A stretch of DNA of 64,000 nucleotides. It comes from Streptomyces filipinensis. Its GTDB lineage: Bacteria > Actinomycetota > Actinomycetes > Streptomycetales > Streptomycetaceae. The translations under genes and the position numbers were made by a program. How positions within the stretch are numbered: position 1 is the first letter of the stretch; every line of letters begins with the position of its first letter. Location: positions 1-64,000 of the forward strand of contig NZ_BMTD01000011.1 of assembly GCF_014649495.1 (NCBI RefSeq), in the 5' to 3' direction. Below the pieces are notes generated by a model. That model was not told where the DNA came from and searched no databases. It worked only from the letters and a program-made list of their open reading frames with translations. Below, one piece after another: positions 1 through 7,773 of this stretch.

Positions 1-1
1 C

Positions 2-145
2 GACCTGGTCCGCACCAACCCCGACCAGACCATGACCATCGACCCCTGCCACCTGCAGCTCCTCTACCAGGGCAAGTCCCCCACCGCGACCGGCCCCTAC
101 GACCGACTGCCGTGGCGGCCGGGCGTCCTCACCCTGCAGCGCTGA
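2..145 (+). CDS. C-terminal end of secreted GH62-like alpha-L-arabinofuranosidase (partial)
   Basis: Only the last 47 codons are in the window, reading in frame 2 to a TGA at 143-145. The tail contains the segments DQTMTIDPCHLQLLYQG and LPWRPGVLTLQR, which I recall as the closing stretch of Streptomyces GH62 arabinofuranosidases. Those secreted enzymes remove arabinose side chains from arabinoxylan. No catalytic residue is inside the window, so the assignment rests on this tail alone and another secreted glycosidase is possible. It converges with the ricin-lectin gene on the other strand, with a shared hairpin between them. Confidence 0.5.
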   Translation, partial: DLVRTNPDQTMTIDPCHLQLLYQGKSPTATGPYDRLPWRPGVLTLQR

Positions 146-250
146 CCCGCCTGATCCACGGTGATCGCGACCGGGTGCGGTGCACCGGCGCGTGGACGAG
201 CGGACTACGGCGTGTGCACCTCCACCCGCTGAGCCCGGCGAAGATGACGG

Positions 251-281
251 ATGCGCCCCCATCGAGGAGATGGGGGCGCAT
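251..281. terminator. Bidirectional hairpin between convergent genes
   Basis: A perfect 12 bp inverted repeat (arms 251-262 and 270-281, 7 nt loop) lies between the converging stop codons at 145 and 294. It is placed to end transcription of both the arabinofuranosidase-like gene and the lectin-domain gene. Confidence 0.7.
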
Positions 282-293
282 GCGTGCCTTCAC

Positions 294-2141
294 CTACTTG
301 AGCGCTGTGCCACCTGAGTTGTGGTAGGCGATGGTCTTGCTGATCAGGTTTCCGCCGTCGGTCTCGGCCGTTGTCTGTTCCTGCTGCCCTGGACCGAACA
401 GCAGCCCGGCGACATGGGCGTTCGCCACCTGGTCCATGTGCGCAAAGAACCAGTCCACCTTGTCGTCCTTGTAATGGTTGAGGGTGTTGTTCTGCGCCAT
501 GTTGCCCACGGGGATCTGCCACAGGACCACCGGCTTGCCCACGGACTCGGCCATCGTCTTGTAGAACCTCAGCGAGTCAGCGGCCTTCTGGTCGGTCCAG
601 AAGGTGTCACGGCCGCCGTGGGCCGGCTGCGCGTACCAGCCTGCGTCGCGGTCCGACACGTCGGTGACCAGGAAGTCGGCGTTCCGTGCCCCGAGGGTCG
701 CGTAGTCCTTGACACATCCCTGGGTGTTGTTCTGCCAGTCCCAGCAGGTGAGGTGGAGGCCCACGGCGGTGTGCGGCGCGTACTTGTGCGCCATCGCGAT
801 CAGGCAGCGGGAGAGTCCGGCGGCGCTGTTCTCCTGGGATCCGCAATCCGTCGGATTCGCGGCCGAGACCTGCGCGGCAACCTTGTGCGGATCGCCGAGC
901 GACCGGACGTAGCCCCAGAAGTCGGGTTCGAGGTCGATCGCGTCGTGCGACTCGCCGATCTTCTGGAGGAAGAACCGGTAGTCGTTCATGTACCGGGTGA
1001 GCAGGTCAAGCCGGTTGATGGCCACGACCTCGCCCGGACCGTCGCCCTGCCCTGCCGCATCCCCGAGGTCGCGCAACGAGTACCAGGTCCAGAGCATCTT
1101 CTGCGGACGCGGGCTGCCCTTGTACGTCGCCTGGGCCGCCACGGTGTCCCGCCAGGTCACGTAAGTGCCGGGCGCCGTGGTGCTGCCGTTCCAGCAGCCC
1201 CACCAGCCAGACCACGCGTCGTGGCAGCGTGCTGCCGAGTAGTAGTCCGACGAGGGCGCGGGCTGGCTGTGCACATAGGCGTACCGCACGTCGAACGGCG
1301 CGGCGGCCGCCGAGGCGTCGGACATCGAGCCGCCGATGAGCACCGTGCTGCTGCCCATGAAACGTGTCGTCGAGCTGCCGCCACCAGCCTCGGGAGACGC
1401 CGGCGACGACGGGTGCGAACCGCTCGGAGCCTGGCTGGTGGGAACGCTGCCGCCCGGCGCGGTGGGCGTACCGGAGCTGCCGACGCTCCCGGCCGGGACG
1501 AGTTGCCACTGCTGATCGGCGCCGCCCCGGTCGCGGTTCTGGACGACGTCGACCCCGTCGGCCTTGGCGCGGTTGCGGACATCGACAGCCATGCCACTGA
1601 AGCGATTGACCAAACGCACGTAGCCGTCCGGCGACTTGGCCAGTTTGAACTGCTGGTTGGTGCCGTTCAGGTCTTTCCACTGCACGAGGGCGGAGCCGGC
1701 GGTCTTCGACCAGCCGAGGTCGTCCAGCACCTTGCCGGAGCTCCGGTTCTGCAGCCGGTAGTACCCGTCACCCGCGTCGATGAACCGCCACTGCTGGTTG
1801 GGGCCGCCATGACGGCTCCACTGCACCACCGCCGCGCCGTCGTTCCTGGCGAAGGCGCGGTCGTCCAGCACCTTGCCGCTGTCGCGGTTGACCAGCACGT
1901 ACCACTTCTTCAGATCCAGGGTCTTCGGCTGCGCCGAAGCCTGGCTGACCACGACAGCCGAGCCGGCCACGACCGCCATGGCGAGACCCGCCCACAGACC
2001 CCGACGCGCGAGCAACCGACGGCCACGATGCTTCGGGCGACCACCGCGGGCGCCGCCGTCGGCACGGCGGCCGCCGACGCGGGACGCCACCGATGACGTG
2101 GGCGGGCCGGGGACATGTCTGTGCTCTCGTTCCAGGGACAT
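294..2141 (-). CDS. Secreted ricin-type lectin (CBM13-like) protein with C-terminal TIM-barrel-like domain
   Basis: A hydrophobic signal segment (GLWAGLAMAVVAGSAVVVSQASA) precedes a ricin-type beta-trefoil. The trefoil has three repeats, each with a SGKVLDD or SGMAVDV-like segment and a closing NQQW, NQQF or DQQW. A Ser/Pro/Gly linker follows, then about 350 residues containing AIDLEPDFWGYV, VGLHLTCWDW, DFLVTDVSDRDAGWY and GKPVVLWQIPVG. Acidic residues at strand ends suggest a glycoside-hydrolase-like barrel, but I cannot name a family. The role is inferred to be extracellular polysaccharide binding or degradation, which fits the GH62-like neighbour. The start is uncertain: the frame stays open to 2276, ATG occurs at 2141 and GTG at 2090, and none has a convincing ribosome binding site. 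The codons from 2141 to about 2100 lie in a direct repeat that may not be coding. Confidence 0.65.
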   Translation of the reverse strand: MSLEREHRHVPGPPTSSVASRVGGRRADGGARGGRPKHRGRRLLARRGLWAGLAMAVVAGSAVVVSQASAQPKTLDLKKWYVLVNRDSGKVLDDRAFARNDGAAVVQWSRHGGPNQQWRFIDAGDGYYRLQNRSSGKVLDDLGWSKTAGSALVQWKDLNGTNQQFKLAKSPDGYVRLVNRFSGMAVDVRNRAKADGVDVVQNRDRGGADQQWQLVPAGSVGSSGTPTAPGGSVPTSQAPSGSHPSSPASPEAGGGSSTTRFMGSSTVLIGGSMSDASAAAAPFDVRYAYVHSQPAPSSDYYSAARCHDAWSGWWGCWNGSTTAPGTYVTWRDTVAAQATYKGSPRPQKMLWTWYSLRDLGDAAGQGDGPGEVVAINRLDLLTRYMNDYRFFLQKIGESHDAIDLEPDFWGYVRSLGDPHKVAAQVSAANPTDCGSQENSAAGLSRCLIAMAHKYAPHTAVGLHLTCWDWQNNTQGCVKDYATLGARNADFLVTDVSDRDAGWYAQPAHGGRDTFWTDQKAADSLRFYKTMAESVGKPVVLWQIPVGNMAQNNTLNHYKDDKVDWFFAHMDQVANAHVAGLLFGPGQQEQTTAETDGGNLISKTIAYHNSGGTALK

Positions 2142-2152
2142 GCCTGTGCTCT
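2111..2152. repeat. Two direct copies of a 17 bp motif
   Basis: GGACATGTCTGTGCTCT at 2111-2127 recurs with one mismatch at 2136-2152, a 25 bp period. From memory the motif resembles sequence at the ends of Streptomyces IS481-type elements, but no transposase is next to it, so a mobile-element scar is only a suggestion. Confidence 0.4.
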
Positions 2153-2173
2153 CTTTCAGCCGTTGCATCTGAC

Positions 2174-2207
2174 CGGACCACTTGGCCGGACAACGCTGAG
2201 TGGTCCG
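2174..2207. promoter_or_regulatory. Inverted repeat upstream of the lectin-domain gene
   Basis: CGGACCACT (2174-2182) and AGTGGTCCG (2199-2207) are perfect 9 bp arms 16 bp apart, just upstream of the likely start at 2141. The position suits an operator, but no regulator can be named. Confidence 0.35.
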
Positions 2208-2322
2208 AGAGGCCGAAAAGGTTGCCGCGAAGATCCACAGATTTTTTTCCGCCCCAGGAGTCTTCGGCGGGCTCATGGGTGCGCTAGTGGTGCAGCCCCG
2301 CCCGCCGGTCTAGACAACAAAT

Positions 2323-2349
2323 AACCCCCGGGTCGATGACCTGGGGGTT
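2323..2349. terminator. Hairpin beside the displaced tRNA-Gly fragment
   Basis: Arms 2323-2334 and 2338-2349 pair over 12 bp with one G-T wobble. It sits just past the 3' end of the duplicated tRNA-Gly half, mirroring the hairpin at 5932-5958 next to the intact tRNA. It is probably the original tRNA terminator, left with the displaced 3' end. Confidence 0.6.
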
Positions 2350-2354
2350 CGTGT

Positions 2355-2400
2355 TGGAGCGGGTGACGAGAATCGAACTCGCGCTCTCAGCTTGGGAAGC
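2355..2400 (-). repeat. Displaced 3' half of tRNA-Gly: attachment-site repeat
   Basis: These 46 bp are identical to 5964-6009, the part of tRNA-Gly(CCC) from the CCA end through the anticodon loop. At 2401 the match stops and unrelated sequence begins, so this copy cannot fold into a tRNA. A perfect duplication of a tRNA 3' half is the hallmark of integration by a tRNA-targeting recombinase. Confidence 0.75.
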
Positions 2401-2476
2401 GACGGCGCTTCGAGGCCGACACTGCTATGACCTGGGGGTACGTCGCATCTAGTACTCCAGCTGTAGATCGCGATCT

Positions 2477-3789
2477 TCATGCTTGAGCGGCTTGTTGCTG
2501 GTAGTGGCTGGTCTGGGATCGGGCCTGGTGGCGGCGTCGCCAATGGGACCAGAGGAGCCGGTGGGCCGTGTCGTGGACGAGCCGGACGACAAGCGCGTTG
2601 AACAGGCGCTGGATCTCGTTGCAGGTGAGTGGTATCAGCTCGTCCGGCCCGGGATGGCGGGCGTGTTCGTCGGCGCGGACGGCAGCGAGGAAAGCATGGG
2701 CGAGCATCGCGAGAGTGACCCAGCGGTGCCAGGACGTCCAGCGTCTGACCTGGTGTTCGTCCAGTCCGGCCAGGCCCTTGCCGGACTGGAAGGTCTCCTC
2801 AACCGTCCATCTGCGTCCGGCGACCTGCACCAGGGTGGACAGCGACACGTGGGTGGCTGAATAGCAGCGGTAGAAGGCGAGTTCACCGGTGCGCCGGTTG
2901 CGGCGCACGAGCAGTTGGTAGTGGCCGGGCCGGTCGTCGGCGATGTCGGCCAGGGCCCAGTCGTAAAAGCGGTGACCCTTGGTTCCGGCTCCGGCGGAGA
3001 GTTTCTGCCAGGCCCGCCTCGGCAGCCTTTTGACCAGGGTGTCGGCACGGAACTTGCCTGCGTGGGTGGCGATCTGGTGGTCACGGGCAACGGCGAGTAC
3101 GTAACCGACTTGCCGTTGCTCCAGTGCGGTCCGCAGGTGCGGGTTGCCTCCGTAGACTTCGTCGCCGGCTACCCAGGACGCCGGGACGCCAGCGTCCAGG
3201 GCGCGGCCGATCATGCGAGCGGCGAGTGCGGGCTTCGTGGCAAAGCCGACAGTGTCGGGAATTCCGGCGGCCTGGCAGCGGGCCGTGTCCTCGGTCCAGG
3301 AACGGGGGACATACAGTTCTCGGTCGATCGCCGCGTGTCCGCTCCGGGTGGAGTAGGCGAGATAGACGGCGACCTGGCTGTTCTCGATGCGTCCTGCGGT
3401 CCCGGTGTACTGGCGCTGCACACCGACCGTGGCGGCGCCCTTCTTGACGTCACCAGTCTCGTCGACGACCAGCACCGCCGCGGTGTCGTGCAGTTGCCCG
3501 ACGACGAAGCCGCGGATGTCGTCGCGTACCGCGTCAGCGTCCCACTTGGCCCTCGACAGCAGGTGCTGCAAGCCGTAGGGTTCGCGTCCCCGACGTGCTC
3601 GGCGAGCGTCCAGCAGTTCTTGCGTGGCAGGTCAGACAGCAACCCGAGCACGAACGCCCGTGCCCGGCGCCGTGGTTCCACCCGGACGAACCGTCCCGCG
3701 ATACGGCCCATCAGGACCTCGAACGTCTCCTGCCAGCGGCCGGGATCTATGCTGTGGCCCGCGGCCGCCGTCTGATCTTCTGTCTTCAC
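2477..3789 (-). pseudogene. IS701-type transposase, inactivated by a frameshift
   Basis: The N-terminal part (from ATG at 3789) reads in one frame to WTLAEHVGDANP and the remainder continues in another frame from YGLQHLLSRAKWDADAVRDD. The break falls at GGG 3578-3580 (plus strand), where one G appears to be missing. The downstream part has the DDE features of the family: VVDETGDVKKG, SWVAGDEVYGG and WTVEETFQSGKGLAGLDEHQVR. Repaired length would be about 437 codons, normal for the family. I could not identify paired terminal inverted repeats; the right end in particular looks lost. A programmed frameshift is not typical of IS701, so loss of function is the simplest reading. Confidence 0.85.
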
Positions 3790-3920
3790 ACACCGATGAT
3801 CAACGGCGGCCGTACCCGTTCACAGACCGGCCCCGACCAGCAAGTGTCCTGTGCCATCGAAGTTTGACCATCAGCCAAGGTAGTTCGCGCGCCCGGCATT
3901 CCTACACCTCAGCTCGCGGC

Positions 3921-4466
3921 ATGTTCACCGAGCTCGACATCCCGCGCCGAGTGGCCCAGATCGATCTTTCCCTCGCCGTCGTCCAGGAGATGTCGGGTCA
4001 GCTCGACGCCTCCGCCCGCCAGTACGAACTGCTTGCCACGGACGAGCGTTTATGCCCTCGCGATCGAGCCAGGGCGCGGCTCTGGGTGGGTACCGCGCTT
4101 AGCAAGGAGGGCAACAACGAGTACGCCACCCAGGTCATGACAGCCGCCACCCGTGCCTGCGAGGACCTCGGCGAGCCGGAGGACTGGTCGGTCGCCCACC
4201 AGAAGCTGGCCCTCGCCCACCGAGGCGCCGGCGACCTGAAGCAGGCACTGCACTACATCGACGTCGCGCGCACCACCGGCACGGTCGACTCCCCGATGCA
4301 GCGAGTGCGGCTGGACACCGCCTACGGGCACATCCTTCTGTCGGACGCGGCGACCCGGAATGATGGGCTGTCCGTCCTCGATCAGGCGGCTCAGGTGGCC
4401 CAGCAGTACGGGCTGAGCCACCAGCTGCGCAGCATCGAGGGCATTCGAAAGGGCCAGCCGGGATGA
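3921..4466 (+). pseudogene. C-terminal TPR part of an XRE-type regulator, truncated
   Basis: From ATG 3921 the frame encodes about 181 residues of helical repeats, including DLSLAVVQEMSGQLDASA, RARLWVGTALSKEG, WSVAHQKLALAHRGAGDL and QRVRLDTAYGHILLSDAATR. This matches the C-terminal half of Streptomyces helix-turn-helix proteins with a TPR-like domain. The N-terminal DNA-binding domain is missing, and the transposase lies immediately upstream, so the insertion probably removed it. The stop overlaps the next gene by 4 bp (ATGA), preserving the ancestral operon. The fragment might still be translated from 3921. Confidence 0.6.
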
Positions 4467-5152
4467 GCCAGGGAGTGCCAGTGCCGCAGCACGAGCAGCG
4501 CCAGATCACCGACGAGCAGTTCAACGACGCGACGCTGATCTGGAACTACCACCAGATGGGCCACGAGCAGCGGGCCTGCTCGGCGGCGATCGGCCTGGGC
4601 AGCCACGACCTGGGCGTGGCCACCACGGCCGCCGAAATGTACCGTGCCGGTCTCTTCCCGGTCCTGGTCTTCAGCGGCGGCAACAGCCCCACCACCCGCG
4701 CCCGCTTCCCGCGTGGTGAGGCTGTCCACTACCGCGAGCACGCCCTGAGCCTGGGCGTGCCGGACGAAGCGATTCTCGTGGAGCCGAAGGCCGCGAACAC
4801 CGGGCAGAACATCACCTTCTCCCGCGAGCTGCTCACCGAGGCCGACGTGGAGGTGGAGTCGCTGCTTCTGATCTCCAAGCCGTACATGGAGCGGCGCTCG
4901 TACGCGACATGCCGCAAGCTGTGGCCCGAAGTGGACGTCGTATGCGCATCCGAACCGCTGGAGCTGGACGACTACATCAAGTCGATCGGCGGCGAGAAAC
5001 TCGTCGTCGACATGCTCGTCGGCGACCTGCAACGGGTGATCGAGTACCCGAAGCTCGGCTTCGCCATCGAGCAGGACGTACCGGGAGATGTGTATGACGC
5101 TTATGAGCGCCTCCTGAGTGCCGGTTTCGACAGCCGCCTCATCAACACCTGA
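4463..5152 (+). CDS. DUF218 (YdcF/ElyC/SanA-like) protein
   Basis: A 229-residue soluble protein with the family's landmarks: an early glycine-serine loop (AAIGLGSHDLGVATTAAEMYRAG), a strand ending in VLVFSGG, and a basic substrate-pocket region (ISKPYMERRSYATCRKLWPEV). DUF218 proteins form a Rossmann-like fold and act in envelope metabolism or as nucleotide-related enzymes; the substrate here is unknown. It starts within the stop of the truncated HTH/TPR gene (ATGA) and overlaps the WbqC-like frame at its end, so these were one operon carried on the island. It is the only apparently intact gene in the island. Confidence 0.8.
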   Translation: MSQGVPVPQHEQRQITDEQFNDATLIWNYHQMGHEQRACSAAIGLGSHDLGVATTAAEMYRAGLFPVLVFSGGNSPTTRARFPRGEAVHYREHALSLGVPDEAILVEPKAANTGQNITFSRELLTEADVEVESLLLISKPYMERRSYATCRKLWPEVDVVCASEPLELDDYIKSIGGEKLVVDMLVGDLQRVIEYPKLGFAIEQDVPGDVYDAYERLLSAGFDSRLINT

Positions 5153-5896
5153 GTCACCCCGCTTCGGTTCACCAAGCGGGGTCTGCGCGATCCACCTGCC
5201 GAACCTGTTCCCACGCCTGTCCACCTTGGCGAAGCTCTTCGCCGCCGACCGCTGGATCGTCCTCGACGACGTACAGTTCGCGCGGCGCGACTACCAGCAC
5301 CGCGCTCGCCTCGCCGCCTTGGACGATCCCGGTCGGCAGCAGTGGCTCACGCTGCCGACACACCTTCCCCACGGGCGGCCGACATTGATCAGCCAGGCGC
5401 GGCTCGTTGATCCTCATCGTTCGCGCAGGACTGTCGAGCTGCTTGTGCGCCAGTACTACGGCCGCAGTGACCACAGGGAGGCCGTGCGCGATGTTCTCGA
5501 TGCGGGTCGGACACCACTGATCGTGTGGCACATGTTGCGCGAGCATTGACGCTCGCCATGCTCGCTGCGCTTGGCTGGGCCGGGGAGGTGCTGGACAGGG
5601 GTCGGATCCGCACCCGTCACAACCGATCGGAGCGCCTCGCCGATCTCGCGGCAGCTACCGGCGGCACCCACTATCTGTGCGGCACCGGCGGTACGCGCTA
5701 CCTCGACCCTGCCCCCTTCGATGCCCACGGCTTCTCTGTATTGCCCTTCCACACCCCTGTGGATACGGAGGACCCGCTTTGGTGCTGGGCTCGGCATGCC
5801 AGCAGCCTCTGGGCCCTGAGCAAGATCGGACCGCGGGATCTGGCAGGTCGGCTGGCTGCCTTGCGAGAAGCTCATCGGCTCGGTGCACCTCTCTGA
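5118..5896 (+). pseudogene. WbqC-like family gene, frameshifted
   Basis: The first frame encodes CAIHLPNLFPRLSTLAKL, WIVLDDVQFARRDYQHR and VELLVRQYYGRSDH, which is a WbqC-family N-terminal half, then stops at 5549. The C-terminal half continues in another frame from about 5540, with LGWAGEVLDRG, RSERLADLAAATGG, YLCGTGGTRYLDPAPF and LWALSKIGPRDLA. The two halves join naturally around 5525-5550, so a single indel broke the gene. WbqC-like proteins occur in polysaccharide and natural-product loci and their activity is poorly known. The first frame overlaps the end of the DUF218 gene; the native start may be near 5180. Confidence 0.7.
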
Positions 5897-5931
5897 GCGC
5901 TGGCCGACTCAAATTGGACTAGACAATAAAC

Positions 5932-5958
5932 AAACCCCAGGCCGCTGGCCTGGGGTTT
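5932..5958. terminator. Hairpin terminator downstream of tRNA-Gly
   Basis: Perfect 12 bp arms (5932-5943 and 5947-5958) with a 3 nt loop, just past the 3' end of the leftward tRNA-Gly and just past the rightward WbqC-like stop. It can serve both directions. Confidence 0.75.
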
Positions 5959-5963
5959 CAATC

Positions 5964-6037
5964 TGGAGCGGGTGACGAGAATCGAACTCGCGCTCTCAGC
6001 TTGGGAAGCTGATGTTCTACCATTAAACTACACCCGC
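5964..6037 (-). tRNA. tRNA-Gly (anticodon CCC), CCA encoded
   Basis: Read on the minus strand, 74 nt fold as a cloverleaf. The acceptor stem is GCGGGTG/CACCCGC, the anticodon stem TCAGC/GCTGA encloses the loop TTCCCAA (anticodon CCC, codon GGG), and the T-arm contains TTCGATT. Discriminator T and CCA are encoded. Its 3' 46 bp is duplicated at 2355-2400. Confidence 0.95.
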
Positions 6038-6318
6038 GTAAGTACGGACACGGCCCTCGTGGAGTTGGTGTCCGGACGCTTGCTCACTGTACATCATCGC
6101 AGACCCCTGGTGCCCGGGCCCTGGGGTCTGAGTCCGTTTCAGGGGTGGGATCCGGCTGCGGGTGGGCGGAGTTGGGGCGTACCGTGGAGGCCTCGCGGAG
6201 GGTCCCGGTGGGGCCGGAGTGCCGCCTGGAGAGTCGTCTCTTTGATCCCGTAATGTGGCTTTTGTCGTCGGGGTGGGAAGCCCGGCGAGGCTCTTGGGGA
6301 AGGGACTTAAGGGACTTG

Positions 6319-6477
6319 ATGGAACGCACCGTCGTCCGCTGCGCGGACGGGCACGTCTTCAGCACCGCTTCGTTCCCGATGCAGCGGGCCGACCGGCTCG
6401 GCCCCCGCCGGCTCATGAGGTGTCCCCGGTGCGCCCGGCTCCGCAGTGTGGTGCCGGTCGCCCTGGAAAAGCGTTAG
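6319..6477 (+). CDS. Small conserved Streptomyces protein with CxxC pair
   Basis: A 52-residue basic protein starting at ATG 6319. It has Cys at CADGH and a CPRC motif near the end (RLMRCPRCARLRSVVPV), which suggests a small zinc ribbon-like fold. I recall near-identical short proteins next to this tRNA/dcd region in other Streptomyces, so it is probably real despite its size. No function is known. It is followed by the hairpin at 6559-6598. Confidence 0.65.
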   Translation: MERTVVRCADGHVFSTASFPMQRADRLGPRRLMRCPRCARLRSVVPVALEKR

Positions 6478-6558
6478 GGCGGGAGCGGGCGGCGCGGCAC
6501 CACGGGCCGCAGACGTCACACGGACAGCGCGGCGCACACCCGCCGCAGCGGTAACACA

Positions 6559-6598
6559 GGCGCGCGGAGCCGTCACGATTGTCACGGCTCCGCGCGCC
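6559..6598. terminator. Strong hairpin ahead of dcd
   Basis: Perfect 15 bp GC-rich arms (6559-6573 and 6584-6598) with a 10 nt loop, followed by TTGCGTATCCTC. It can terminate the small upstream gene. The TATCCT at about 6604 would be too close to the GTG at 6616 unless the dcd message is nearly leaderless. Confidence 0.65.
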
Positions 6599-6615
6599 TT
6601 GCGTATCCTCGCTAC

Positions 6616-7191
6616 GTGCTTCTCTCAGACAAGGACATCCGGGCCGAGATCGACGCCGGGCGGGTACGGATCGATCCCTACGAAGAAACCATGGTGCAGC
6701 CGTCGAGCATCGACGTGCGGCTGGACCGCTATTTCCGGGTGTTCGAGAACCACCGCTACCCGCACATCGACCCCTCGGTCGAGCAGTCCGATCTGACGCG
6801 GCTGGTGGAGCCGGAGGGGGACGAGCCGTTCATCCTCCATCCCGGGGAGTTCGTGCTCGCCTCCACCTACGAGGTCATCTCGCTGCCCGACGACCTCGCC
6901 TCGCGGCTGGAGGGGAAGAGTTCGCTCGGGCGGCTGGGCCTGGTCACGCACTCCACCGCCGGGTTCATCGACCCCGGCTTCAGCGGCCACGTCACCCTTG
7001 AGCTGTCCAACCTCGCCACGCTGCCGATCAAGCTCTGGCCGGGGATGAAGATCGGCCAGCTGTGCATGTTCCGGCTGAGCTCCCCCGCCGAGTTCCCTTA
7101 CGGCAGCGAGCGCTACGGCTCCCGGTACCAGGGGCAGCGCGGACCCACCGCCTCGCGGTCCTACGTCAATTTCCATCGGACCCAGGTGTGA
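6616..7191 (+). CDS. dcd: dCTP deaminase
   Basis: A 191-residue trimeric deaminase of the dUTPase superfamily, converting dCTP to dUTP (or directly to dUMP in the bifunctional forms of some actinobacteria) for dTMP synthesis. Diagnostic segments are MLLSDKDIRAEIDAGRV, QPSSIDVRLDRYFRVF, SRLEGKSSLGRLGLVTHSTAGFID (active-site Arg/Ser and catalytic Glu region) and the C-terminal SERYGSRYQGQRGPTASR lid. The length is normal. The start is GTG at 6616, 17 bp after a terminator-like hairpin. The phosphoribosyltransferase 14 bp downstream may be cotranscribed. Confidence 0.97.
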   Translation: MLLSDKDIRAEIDAGRVRIDPYEETMVQPSSIDVRLDRYFRVFENHRYPHIDPSVEQSDLTRLVEPEGDEPFILHPGEFVLASTYEVISLPDDLASRLEGKSSLGRLGLVTHSTAGFIDPGFSGHVTLELSNLATLPIKLWPGMKIGQLCMFRLSSPAEFPYGSERYGSRYQGQRGPTASRSYVNFHRTQV

Positions 7192-7205
7192 GGGCAGCCA
7201 CAGAC

Positions 7206-7703
7206 ATGAGTGACGTCCGGGAGAACCTGACCTACGAGCGGTTCGGCGGCGCCATCCGCGAGCTCGCGCAGACCATCGCCGACGACGGGTACGAGCCCGA
7301 CATCGTGCTCAGCATCGCCCGGGGCGGGGTCTTCGTCGCGGGTGGGCTCGCCTACGCCCTCGACTGCAAGAACATCCACCTCGTGAACGTGGAGTTCTAC
7401 ACCGGTGTGGGGACCACCCTGGAAATGCCGGTCATGCTCGCGCCCGTCCCCAACGTGATCGACTTCTCCGACAAGAAGGTACTGATCACCGACGACGTCG
7501 CCGACACCGGCAAGACGCTCAAGCTCGTGCGCGACTTCTGCCTCGACACCGTCGCCGAGGTGCGCTCCGCCGTGATCTATGAGAAGTCCCACTCCCTCGT
7601 GAAGTGCGAGTACGTCTGGAAGCGGACCGACGAGTGGATCAACTTCCCGTGGAGCGTCGAGCCGCCCGTCGTGAAGCGCGCGGGGCAGGTCCTCGACGCC
7701 TGA
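7206..7703 (+). CDS. Phosphoribosyltransferase (purine-type PRTase)
   Basis: A 165-residue type I PRTase. The PRPP loop is VLITDDVADTGKT (about residues 92-104), and an earlier IVLSIARGGVFVAGGLAYAL segment carries the conserved PPi-loop Arg-Gly. The C-terminal EWINFPW is typical of xanthine/guanine or hypoxanthine-type enzymes in actinobacteria, so a nucleobase-salvage role is likely; the base is not determined. ATG 7206 is chosen because the upstream in-frame extension overlaps dcd. It is followed by a strong terminator. Confidence 0.85.
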   Translation: MSDVRENLTYERFGGAIRELAQTIADDGYEPDIVLSIARGGVFVAGGLAYALDCKNIHLVNVEFYTGVGTTLEMPVMLAPVPNVIDFSDKKVLITDDVADTGKTLKLVRDFCLDTVAEVRSAVIYEKSHSLVKCEYVWKRTDEWINFPWSVEPPVVKRAGQVLDA

Positions 7704-7719
7704 GAACCCCGGACAGGAA

Positions 7720-7753
7720 AGAGGCCCCCGGCGCCGCGGCGCCGGGGGCCTCT
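7720..7753. terminator. Strong bidirectional terminator
   Basis: Arms of 16 bp (7720-7735 and 7738-7753) lie between the converging phosphoribosyltransferase and Yip1-like genes. In practice a 14 bp stem with a 6 nt loop would form. Confidence 0.8.
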
Positions 7754-7773
7754 GCCGTGTCGGTCGCGGGCCG

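Larger units (their letters stand above)
2355..6009. mobile_element. Remnant integrated island bounded by tRNA-Gly 3'-end repeats
   Basis: About 3.65 kb lies between the 46 bp repeats. Inside are a frameshifted transposase, a truncated HTH/TPR regulator, a DUF218 gene and a frameshifted WbqC-like gene. No integrase, excisionase or replication gene remains, so the island cannot move by itself. One end carries the complete tRNA and the other only the 3' half, which is the usual outcome of integration into a tRNA 3' end. The element was probably larger and was cut down after an IS701-type insertion. The alternative is a simple segmental duplication of the tRNA end. Confidence 0.55.

Noticed and set aside
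321..2096. 591-codon plus-strand frame opposite the lectin-domain gene
   Set aside because: No signal peptide, domain or plausible start; the opposite strand has clear ricin repeats.
3578..3580. Programmed frameshift in the transposase
   Set aside because: There is no slippery heptamer, and IS701 transposases are normally single-frame; a one-base deletion is simpler.
2440..3900. Terminal inverted repeats of the IS701-type insertion
   Set aside because: The left-end sequence around 2450-2480 has no complementary partner downstream of 3789, so I did not mark insertion sequence ends.
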